Shown here: positions 26,144-32,985 of the stretch, piece by piece
How positions within the stretch are numbered: the first letter of the stretch is position 1
How the letters are laid out: the number at the start of each line of letters is the position of its first letter
Assembly (NCBI RefSeq): GCF_000239795.1
Contig: NZ_CAFJ01000777.1
Span: 1-39,867, forward strand
From: Bradyrhizobium sp. STM 3809
Lineage (GTDB): Bacteria > Pseudomonadota > Alphaproteobacteria > Rhizobiales > Xanthobacteraceae
Length of the DNA stretch: 39,867 nucleotides
Direction: 5' to 3'
Translations under genes and position numbers: made by a program
Notes under the pieces: model-generated
What the model saw: only the letters and a program-made list of their open reading frames with translations
What the model was told of the DNA's origin: nothing
Database searches by the model: none

Positions 26144-27142
26144 TCAGCTCAGCGCGACGTTGACGGCGGATTCCGGCAGCTCCGCATTGAAGCAGCGCTG
26201 ATAGAATTCCGCGACCAGCGGACGCTCGAGCTCGTCGCACTTGTTGAGGAAGGTGACGCGGAACGCAAAGCCGATGTCGCCGAAGATCTCGGAGTTTTCC
26301 GCCCAGGTGATCACCGTGCGCGGGCTCATCACCGTCGACAGATCGCCATTGGCGAAGGCGTTGCGCGTGAGATCCGCGAGCCGGACCATCTTGTTGACGG
26401 TGTCGCGGCCCTGCGCGTTCTGATAGTGCTTGGCCTTGGCCAGCACGATCTCGACCTCCTCGTCATGCGCCAGATAGTTCAGCGTCGTGACGATCGACCA
26501 GCGGTCCATCTGACCCTGGTTGATCTGCTGGGTGCCGTGATACAGGCCCGAGGTGTCGCCGAGGCCGATGGTGTTGGCGGTCGCGAACAGGCGGAACGCC
26601 GGATGCGGCTTGATCACCTTGTTCTGGTCGAGCAAGGTCAGCCGGCCGGAGACTTCGAGCACGCGCTGGATCACGAACATCACGTCCGGCCGACCGGCGT
26701 CATATTCGTCGAACACCAGCGCCACGTTGTGCTGCAGGGCCCAGGGCAGGATGCCGTCGCGGAACTCGGTGACCTGCTTGCCGTCCTTGACCACGATGGC
26801 GTCCTTGCCGACGAGGTCGATACGACTGATGTGGCTGTCGAGGTTGACGCGCACGCACGGCCAGTTCAGGCGCGCCGCGACCTGCTCGATGTGGGTTGAT
26901 TTGCCGGTGCCATGGTAACCTGTCACCATCACGCGGCGGTTCTTGGCGAAGCCGGCCAGGATCGCAAGCGTAGTGGCACGGTCGAAACGGTAGTCGGCGT
27001 CGACCTCGGGGACGTGCGGGTCGGTCGCGGAAAAGGCCGGCACCTCAAGGTCGCTGTCGATCCCGAACACCTGCCGCACCGACACCTTCATGTCGGGCAC
27101 ACCGGTCATCTCCTGCGCGTTGGTCGTAGCGGCGGTCGTCAT
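26144..27142 (-). CDS. cobS: Aerobic cobaltochelatase subunit CobS
   Basis: The AAA+ ATPase of cobaltochelatase, related to BchI/ChlI of magnesium chelatase. Walker A is GYHGTGKST (75-83) and Walker B is LVFDEYD (142-148), followed by the sensor region FRLFATANT and the arginine-finger region. The 332-residue length and the start [33 protein letters not shown] pattern fit rhizobial CobS. GGAGG lies four bases before ATG 27142. It heads the cobS-cobT unit. No B12 riboswitch is visible upstream, consistent with housekeeping expression. Confidence 0.97.
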   Translation of the reverse strand: MTTAATTNAQEMTGVPDMKVSVRQVFGIDSDLEVPAFSATDPHVPEVDADYRFDRATTLAILAGFAKNRRVMVTGYHGTGKSTHIEQVAARLNWPCVRVNLDSHISRIDLVGKDAIVVKDGKQVTEFRDGILPWALQHNVALVFDEYDAGRPDVMFVIQRVLEVSGRLTLLDQNKVIKPHPAFRLFATANTIGLGDTSGLYHGTQQINQGQMDRWSIVTTLNYLAHDEEVEIVLAKAKHYQNAQGRDTVNKMVRLADLTRNAFANGDLSTVMSPRTVITWAENSEIFGDIGFAFRVTFLNKCDELERPLVAEFYQRCFNAELPESAVNVALS

Positions 27143-27438
27143 TCATCCTCCGAGGTCCCGGGCAATCCCGAAACCAGATTTCATGTTTGGCTGCGGTTGA
27201 AGGGCTTCGAACGCCAGCCTAGCAGAGAGCACGCGCGGGCAGAAGCCTAAGCCTTGATCAAAGTTCCGTCGTTATATCATCGAGATAGGCATGGGACGAC
27301 GTTTTTGGAAGGCTGCCCTGCGTATCGCGCCACCTTTTGGCCTCAACGCCGGTCCCAGCATTCTGACGTGGCACTCGGGGGTGGGGTTCCTACTTATCGA
27401 ATGGCTCGTCATTTATCCGTCACCTCAGCAGGATCCGC
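27143..27438. other. Divergent intergenic region between cobS and dedA-like gene
   Basis: It must contain the promoters of cobS and the DedA gene. TTGATC at 27254 with TATATC/TATCAT near 27273 is the best +-strand candidate, but the spacing is short. No cobalamin riboswitch-like B12 box was seen. Confidence 0.3.
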
Positions 27439-28095
27439 GTGGCCCATCTGCTCGACCCCCTGATCGCCTTCGTCTCCGCCCATGCGGGACTGGCCTATCT
27501 CACTCTGTTCCTGGCGGCGCTGCTGGAGGCGGTTCCGATCGTGGGCTCGGTGGTCCCCGGCACGACCATCATCCTGGCGCTGAGCGCGCTCATTCCCGGC
27601 GGCGAGCTGACGCTGCAATGGGTGCTGGCGGCCGCCATCCTCGGCGCCGTGATCGGCGATGGCGGCGCGTTCTGGGTCGGTCATCGCCAGCAGCGCGAGA
27701 TCCTGACGGCCTGGCCGTTTTCGAACCATCCGCGCCTGGTGGCGCAGAGCGAGGCGTTCTTCCACCGCTTCGGCACGCTCGCGATCTTCTTCGCCCGGTT
27801 CGTGGCCCCTATCCGGGCCGTGGTGCCGATCACGGCCGGCGCGCTCGATATTCCGCCGGCGCGATTCTACGCCGTCAATATCCCCGCCATCGTGATGTGG
27901 GCCTGCGCGCATGTGCTGCCGGGCGTGTTTGCGGTGCAGCTGCTGCATCGCTATGGCGGCATTCCGCATCACAGCCACATCGCCAAATCGACCTGGATCA
28001 TCGCGGCGGTCGCCGGCACGATCGTGGTCTGGCTGGTGCTGCGGCTGCTGCGGAGGCGGCGTGAGACGCAACTGGCGGCGGGTTCGGCGGAATAG
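27439..28095 (+). CDS. DedA-family inner-membrane protein
   Basis: A 218-residue membrane protein of the DedA/VTT (SNARE-associated) family, members of which act as lipid scramblases or flippases and support envelope stability. Landmarks are the N-terminal LAALLEAVPIVGSVVPGTTIIL with the membrane re-entrant Glu and Pro, GDGGAFWVGHRQQ, and the FxxRFxPxxR-type stretch FFARFVAPIRAVVPITAGA. The C-terminal segment holds two further membrane helices. GTG 27439 is preceded by AGGA and gives a natural start (MAHLLDPLIAF). It is convergent with the HTH-citrate synthase gene (17 bases between stops). Confidence 0.93.
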   Translation: MAHLLDPLIAFVSAHAGLAYLTLFLAALLEAVPIVGSVVPGTTIILALSALIPGGELTLQWVLAAAILGAVIGDGGAFWVGHRQQREILTAWPFSNHPRLVAQSEAFFHRFGTLAIFFARFVAPIRAVVPITAGALDIPPARFYAVNIPAIVMWACAHVLPGVFAVQLLHRYGGIPHHSHIAKSTWIIAAVAGTIVVWLVLRLLRRRRETQLAAGSAE

Positions 28096-28112
28096 GCGCG
28101 GGCTGGGACTCG

Positions 28113-29336
28113 CTAGAGCGTTTCCAGGCTGGCGGCGCGTCCGGGGATCGGTCCCGTGTAGCGACCGCGCGGCCGAATCAGGCGGCCGAACTGCAGCTGC
28201 TCGCAGGCATGCGCGATCCAGCCAACGCAGCGCGCCATCGCGAACAGCGCCAGCTCACTGCCGGCCGGCAGCCGCAGGCTGTGCACCAGCACAGCGAGCG
28301 CATAGTCGATATTGACGAACTCGCCGGTCGCCTCCGCGATCCGCTCGGGCACCTCGCGGGTGAATTTTCGCGGCGCGCCGGCGCGCGTCAGCGCCTCCAA
28401 CAGCGAGATCGCGCGCGGATCGCCGCGCTTGTAGACGCCATGCCCGAAGCCGGCGAAGCGCTCGCCGAGCGCGACGCGTTCGCGGATCAGTGGCGCGACG
28501 TCGCGATCTATCAGCGTCTTCACCAGTTGCGATGCCAGCACGCCCGCGCCGCCGTGCTGCGGCCCCTTCAGGGCGGCGAGGCCGGCGATCACAGCGTCAT
28601 AGAGGCTGAGGCCGGTCGACGCGGCGCAACGGACGGTGAAGGTCGAAGCGTTCAGCTCGTGGTCGGCGAGCAGGACCAGGGTGCGGCGGATCAGGTCGGG
28701 CGCGTGCTTGTGCTCGGGCGCCCAGACCCCGGCGATCTGAACATGCAATGGCTCTGTCGAAGGGGGTGCGTTCAGCATCGTCCCGACCACCAGGCGGACG
28801 ATACGTGCGCCGACCAGCGCGCGGCCGTCGGGAGCGCGATTGAACGCGGCGGGATCCGCATGCGCCGCCAACGCCAGCACGGCAATCGTTCGGTCGATCG
28901 GCGCCGCCCGCCGGGCCGCGTCGGCAATGAGGCGCATCTCCTCCGAGATGTGCGGCATATTCCCGGGCGCGAACGGATCGATCGCCGTGACGTCCCACAG
29001 CAAGGTCGCGGCATGTTCGAGCGTGCCGCGCTCTGCCAGATCGACGCAATTCACGCCGCGATAGATCGGACCGGCCTCGGTGATCGTCGCCACCGCCGAA
29101 TCGAACACCGGCAAGTCGGCGTCGAAGCTGCGGAAGGCGCGCGGCTCCGGCGCCGGCGAGCGACGCTCCTTGAGCGCCCGGATGTCCTCGGCACGATAGC
29201 GATTGCTGCGCGAATCCGGTGACGGCTCGGAGCGGACCAGGCCGCGGCTGACATAGGCGTAGAGCGTCGCGGGCGTGATCGCGAGCTCGGCGGAGGCCTC
29301 GCGGGCCGATAGGTAAAGTCCGCTGTCTTTTTTCAT
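28113..29336 (-). CDS. Citrate synthase-fold protein with N-terminal helix-turn-helix domain
   Basis: A 407-residue fusion. Residues 7-56 form a MerR/excisionase-like winged helix (YLSAREASAELAITPATLYAYVSRG, then NRYRAEDI). The rest is citrate synthase: DHELNAS near 225, H261 in GPQHGG, H299 in GFGHG and D344 in VNID match the three catalytic residues of E. coli and pig enzymes. It may therefore condense oxaloacetate with an acyl-CoA, or bind these as signals. ATG 29336 is chosen; the in-frame TTG 29354 lies inside the operator-like sequence. No Shine-Dalgarno is visible, so translation may be leaderless or weak. Divergent from a second citrate synthase homologue, with TTGATCA-like sites between. 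Such fusions occur in other Bradyrhizobium and Burkholderia; I know of no assigned role. Confidence 0.93.
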   Translation of the reverse strand: MKKDSGLYLSAREASAELAITPATLYAYVSRGLVRSEPSPDSRSNRYRAEDIRALKERRSPAPEPRAFRSFDADLPVFDSAVATITEAGPIYRGVNCVDLAERGTLEHAATLLWDVTAIDPFAPGNMPHISEEMRLIADAARRAAPIDRTIAVLALAAHADPAAFNRAPDGRALVGARIVRLVVGTMLNAPPSTEPLHVQIAGVWAPEHKHAPDLIRRTLVLLADHELNASTFTVRCAASTGLSLYDAVIAGLAALKGPQHGGAGVLASQLVKTLIDRDVAPLIRERVALGERFAGFGHGVYKRGDPRAISLLEALTRAGAPRKFTREVPERIAEATGEFVNIDYALAVLVHSLRLPAGSELALFAMARCVGWIAHACEQLQFGRLIRPRGRYTGPIPGRAASLETL

Positions 29337-29365
29337 ATTGATCAGCTTAATCAAGATTGATCAAT
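29337..29365. promoter_or_regulatory. Operator-like array between divergent citrate synthase genes
   Basis: ATTGATCA (29337-29344) and TGATCAAT (29358-29365) form a perfect inverted repeat. Between them, TTAATCAA (29347-29354) is a third related 8-mer, and ATTGATCAAT (29356-29365) is itself a perfect palindrome. The units recur every 9-10 bases, about one helical turn, so a protein could bind them on one face. The array touches the start codon of the HTH-citrate synthase. It is much more AT-rich than its surroundings. Confidence 0.7.
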
Positions 29366-29418
29366 CTGTCGACGGGACGAATCTTACCGGCGTGACCATT
29401 CACGCAGGAGATCGCGCC

Positions 29419-30507
29419 ATGACCATTCAGCTTTCGAAGTCTCCCATCGGCCTCGACGGCGTTCCCGCCGCTGAGACCGTGCTCAGCCATGTCGACGGCC
29501 AGCACGGCGAGCTGATCATCGCCGGCCACCGGGTGGCTGATCTCGCCGCTGCCAGCGGCTTCGGGGGGGTGACCGCCCGGCTGTGGAGCGCGGCGACGAA
29601 GCGCAGCCTCAGCGAGGCCGATGTCCGCGCCAGCCTGGCCATCGCCCGCCAGCGCGCCTTCGCGCGGCTGCCCGAGGTGCTCGCCGCCACCGGCGGAATG
29701 TCGATCATCGACGGCTACCGGGCGGCGATCGCGGCGCTGCGGCCGGAGCCGGGCCTCGACGACGAAGCGACGATCGTCGGCGCCGGGCCGGTCATCGCCG
29801 GAGCCCTGGTCCAGCGCGCCCGCGGCGTCCCGCCGATCGCGCCGGATCCGCAGCTCAGCCACGCCGCCGACACGCTGCGCATGGTGCGCGGCGATACGCC
29901 AGGGGCGGGCGAGGTCGCGGCGCTGGATACCTATCTCGTCACCGTCAGCGACCACGGCATGAATGCCTCGACCTTCGCCGCCCGCGTCGTCGCCTCCACC
30001 CAGGCCGACCTGTTCGCCTCGATCACCGCCGGCTACTGCGCGCTGACCGGGCCGCTGCATGGCGGGGCGCCGGAGCCGGTCTTGGAGATGCTGAATGCGA
30101 TCGGCACGCGCGACAACATCAAGCCGTGGGTGGATGCGGCGTTGGCGCGGGGCGAACGGCTGATGGGGTTCGGGCATCGCATCTACCGGGTGCGGGATCC
30201 CCGCGCCGATGTGCTCAAGGGCGCGATCGAGCGGCTGGCGGGGAGCGGGGCGGATCTGCCGTTCGCGAGCGCGGTGGAGGCTTATATCCGGCAGGCGCTG
30301 CGGCAGAAGAATCCGGAGCGGGCGTTGGATACCAATGTCGAGTTCTTCACCGCCATCCTGCTCGATGCGCTGAAGATTCCGCGCCAGGCGTTCACGCCGA
30401 TCTTCGCGGTGGCCCGCGCCGCGGGCTGGACCGCTCATGCCCGCGAGCAGCAGCGGACGGGGCGGCTGATCCGGCCGAGCTCGGCCTATATCGGGCCGAA
30501 GCCCTGA
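29419..30507 (+). CDS. Citrate synthase/methylcitrate synthase-family protein
   Basis: A 362-residue citrate synthase homologue without the N-terminal HTH. ATG 29419 is preceded by GCAGGAG eight bases upstream. Landmarks are VSDHGMNASTF, H214 in TGPLHGGAPE, H253 in GFGHRIYRVRDPRAD, and the C-terminal RLIRPSSAYIGP. At the position of the catalytic Asp of the family (the NVD motif) it has Glu308 (TNVEFF), which may alter activity or substrate. Possible reactions are citrate, 2-methylcitrate or another Claisen condensation of an acyl-CoA with oxaloacetate. Divergently paired with the HTH-bearing homologue at 28113-29336. The 30521-30545 hairpin follows its stop. Confidence 0.93.
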   Translation: MTIQLSKSPIGLDGVPAAETVLSHVDGQHGELIIAGHRVADLAAASGFGGVTARLWSAATKRSLSEADVRASLAIARQRAFARLPEVLAATGGMSIIDGYRAAIAALRPEPGLDDEATIVGAGPVIAGALVQRARGVPPIAPDPQLSHAADTLRMVRGDTPGAGEVAALDTYLVTVSDHGMNASTFAARVVASTQADLFASITAGYCALTGPLHGGAPEPVLEMLNAIGTRDNIKPWVDAALARGERLMGFGHRIYRVRDPRADVLKGAIERLAGSGADLPFASAVEAYIRQALRQKNPERALDTNVEFFTAILLDALKIPRQAFTPIFAVARAAGWTAHAREQQRTGRLIRPSSAYIGPKP

Positions 30508-30520
30508 TTCCAATACGACG

Positions 30521-30545
30521 CGCGGCAGCGTCGCACGCTGCCGCG
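30521..30545. terminator. Strong hairpin between convergent genes
   Basis: CGCGGCAGCGT/ACGCTGCCGCG is a perfect 11-bp stem with a 3-base loop, between the citrate synthase stop (30507) and the J-domain protein stop (30548). No U-tract follows, but it can serve both directions. Confidence 0.6.
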
Positions 30546-30547
30546 TG

Positions 30548-31189
30548 TCAGCCCTTCACCACCGTCTTCAGGTAGTTGTAGGCCTTGATGATCTCGATCA
30601 GGCGATCCTCGGTGGAGCGGTCGCCGCCATTGGCGTCGGGATGGTGCTGCTTCACCAGTGCCTTGTACTTGGCCTTGACGTCCTCCAGCGTGACGTCGGG
30701 GCCGAGGCCCATCACCTGCAGCGCCTTGCGCTCGGCGTTGAACACCTTGCGCGTCTCGGCCTTCGGTGCGGACTGCGCACCCGGGCGCCAGCCGGCGCGG
30801 CCGTTGATCTCGGCGAACACGCTGAACGGATCCGACGCATCGCCGAGATCGCTCTCGGCATTGCCGGTGCCGCGCTTGCCCGCGGTGTTGGCGCCCATCT
30901 TCCAGGTCGGGCGATGTCCGGTCAGCGCATCCTTCTGATAACGCGCGACCGCCTCGGCGTTCATGCCGGAAAAGAAATTATAGGACTGGTTGTACTCGCG
31001 CACGTGATCGAGACAGAAGTGCCAATATTCGCGCTGGTTCTCGCGCCCCTTGGGCGCGCGGTGCGACCCACGGTTCGTGCAGTCCGGCCATTGGCAGGGC
31101 TGAGCCTCCTCGCGCACCGGCTGCCGCGAAGCCGCCTTCTTGGGCTTGATGCGGATGGAGTCGAAGAATTTGTTTGAATCGATCGGCAT
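30548..31189 (-). CDS. J-domain (DnaJ-like) protein
   Basis: A 213-residue co-chaperone-like protein. The J domain is C-terminal: KALVKQHHPDANGGD with the HPD motif at 183-185, preceded by LEDVKAKYK (helix II). The N-terminal half holds a Cys-rich stretch, CQWPDCTNRG, then HFCLDHVREYNQSYNFFSGM, which might bind metal. This architecture, with the J domain at the end and next to bolA and cobS/cobT, is conserved in Rhizobiales. It probably stimulates an Hsp70. The gene is divergent from bolA. Confidence 0.93.
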   Translation of the reverse strand: MPIDSNKFFDSIRIKPKKAASRQPVREEAQPCQWPDCTNRGSHRAPKGRENQREYWHFCLDHVREYNQSYNFFSGMNAEAVARYQKDALTGHRPTWKMGANTAGKRGTGNAESDLGDASDPFSVFAEINGRAGWRPGAQSAPKAETRKVFNAERKALQVMGLGPDVTLEDVKAKYKALVKQHHPDANGGDRSTEDRLIEIIKAYNYLKTVVKG

Positions 31190-31299
31190 GGCGGACTTTG
31201 ACTACGCAACGCGAAAAGCTTCAAGTCTTGACATTGCGAATACCTCAGGCGGAGCCCGCCGATTGACGAAAAATAATTTGATGCGTATTTCCGGAGACC

Positions 31300-31569
31300 A
31301 TGCGGACCCAGGATGCTATCATCGAAAAGTTGCGCGAAGCTTTCTCTCCGGAAAGCCTCGATGTGCAGGACGAATCACATCTGCATGCGGGCCACATGGG
31401 ACACCGTCCGAGCGGTGAGACCCATTTCCGCGTGCATATTGTGTCGCAGGCCTTCGCCGGCAAGAGCCGCGTTGATCGCCATCGCCTGATCAACGCCGCA
31501 TTGGCCGAGGAACTTGCCGGCTCGGTGCATGCGCTCGCGCTGCATGCGAAGGCTCCGGGCGAGGCTTGA
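31300..31569 (+). CDS. bolA: BolA-family protein
   Basis: An 89-residue BolA protein, a partner of monothiol glutaredoxins in iron-sulfur trafficking and a possible DNA-binding regulator. The HSSHHAG-type region reads ESHLHAGH, and the FRVHIVSQAFAGKSRVDRHRLINAAL segment is the core helix-turn-helix-like part of the fold, with the terminal His in VHALALHAKAP. ATG 31300 has GGAGA just upstream. It is divergent from the J-domain protein, with an AT-rich spacer (31190-31299) that should carry both promoters. Confidence 0.96.
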   Translation: MRTQDAIIEKLREAFSPESLDVQDESHLHAGHMGHRPSGETHFRVHIVSQAFAGKSRVDRHRLINAALAEELAGSVHALALHAKAPGEA

Positions 31570-31605
31570 TCCCACAAGCCCCAATCCCACAAGCCTGATC
31601 TCCAA

Positions 31606-32910
31606 TCAGAACGCCGTGCCGGCGCGGCGCGGCCTCGTCTCCTCCGTCTCGCCGCGCGGCACCGGCACGATGCGCAGCGCAGTGATGCGATTGCGCTCCC
31701 GGCGCAGCACGCGAAAGCGGAAGCCGTGGAACGTGAAGCTCTGGCCGCGCTCGGGGATCGAGCGCGCCTCGTGAATCACGAGACCCGCGACCGTGGTCGC
31801 CTCTTCGTCAGGCAAGGTCCAGTCCATCGCGCGATTGAGATCGCGGATCGGCACCGAGCCGTCGACGACGACCGATCCATCCGGCTGCACGCGCACACCC
31901 GCGACCTGCACGTCCTGCTCATCGGAAATGTCGCCGACGATTTCCTCGAGAATGTCCTCGAGGGTGACGATGCCCTCGACCTCGCCATACTCGTCGACGA
32001 CCAGCGCGAAATGCGTCTTGCGGCGGCGGAACGCCTTCAGCTGTTCCGACACCGAGCGCATCTCGGGAACGAACCACGGCGGCAGCGCCAGCGAGGCGAC
32101 ATCGATGTGCGACACATCGCCCTCGGCCGAACGGATCGCGCGCAACAGATCCTTCGCATGCAGCACGCCGATGATGTTCTCCGGCGTGCCGCGCCACAAC
32201 GGGATGCGGGTGTATTCGGTCGCCAGCACCTCGCGCACCAATTCCTCCTGCGGCAGGTCGGCATTCACCATCACCATCTCGGTGCGGTGGACCATCACAT
32301 CCGACACCTGCAGTTCGCGCAGGTCGAGCAGGCCGCCGAGCATGTCGCGGTCCTGCTTCTCGACCTTGCCCTCGTGATGCAGGAGATCGACGGCGCCGCG
32401 CAGGCGTTCGGTCGGCGACAGGATCGGCTGGTTGGCGCCGACCTTGAAGCCGATCAGCCGCATCAGCCCGCGCACGATCGCCTCGATCACCGCCAGCACC
32501 GGACCGAGCACGAACACGGTCGCGCGCATCGGCCGCGCCACCGCCAGCGACACACGATCCGGCGCGTTGATGGCGATCGTCTTCGGCAGCACCTCGGCGA
32601 AGATCACGACCAGCGCCGTCATCACGCCGGTGGCGTAGAGCACGCCGACCTCGCCGAACCACGCGGTGAAGATTCCGGTCGCCAGCGCGGAGGCGCCGAT
32701 ATTGGCGATGTTGTTGCCGAGCAGCAGCGCGCCAATCAGCCGCTCGCGCATGTCGAACAGGCTCGACACCACGTCGGCATCGCGATTGCCCTGCTTCGAC
32801 AGCCGCAGCATCGAGGCGCGGGAGGCGCCGGTGAGCGCGGTCTCGCTCAGCGCGAAAAAGGCGGAGGCGCCGAGGCAGATGATGACGATGGTGAGTGTGA
32901 GCCAGTCCAT
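31606..32910 (-). CDS. CorC/HlyC-type membrane protein (DUF21, CBS pair, CorC_HlyC domain)
   Basis: A 434-residue inner-membrane protein. The N-terminal DUF21/CNNM domain has four hydrophobic segments starting with LTIVIICLGASAFFALSETA, and carries SETALTGASRASMLRLS. Two CBS domains follow (VMVHRTEMVMV... TRIPLW, and HFALVVDEYGEVEGIVTLEDILEEIVGDI), then the C-terminal CorC_HlyC domain (DGSVVVDGSVPIRDLNRAMDW). Homologues are linked to magnesium/cobalt efflux or sodium-magnesium exchange; the old name hemolysin is misleading. ATG 32910 fits the family start MDWLTLTI. It is the last gene after aroKB on the same strand, 75 bases downstream. Confidence 0.94.
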   Translation of the reverse strand: MDWLTLTIVIICLGASAFFALSETALTGASRASMLRLSKQGNRDADVVSSLFDMRERLIGALLLGNNIANIGASALATGIFTAWFGEVGVLYATGVMTALVVIFAEVLPKTIAINAPDRVSLAVARPMRATVFVLGPVLAVIEAIVRGLMRLIGFKVGANQPILSPTERLRGAVDLLHHEGKVEKQDRDMLGGLLDLRELQVSDVMVHRTEMVMVNADLPQEELVREVLATEYTRIPLWRGTPENIIGVLHAKDLLRAIRSAEGDVSHIDVASLALPPWFVPEMRSVSEQLKAFRRRKTHFALVVDEYGEVEGIVTLEDILEEIVGDISDEQDVQVAGVRVQPDGSVVVDGSVPIRDLNRAMDWTLPDEEATTVAGLVIHEARSIPERGQSFTFHGFRFRVLRRERNRITALRIVPVPRGETEETRPRRAGTAF

Positions 32911-32985
32911 GACGCCGATGTCACCCTCGAGGAAAGCCACCGATCTTGCGCCGCCACGGGTCAACGCGGCGTGAAGCGCGCGGGA

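Noticed and set aside
27143..27250. Cobalamin riboswitch before cobS
   Set aside because: I could not find a B12 box or the expected multi-helix arrangement upstream of cobS.
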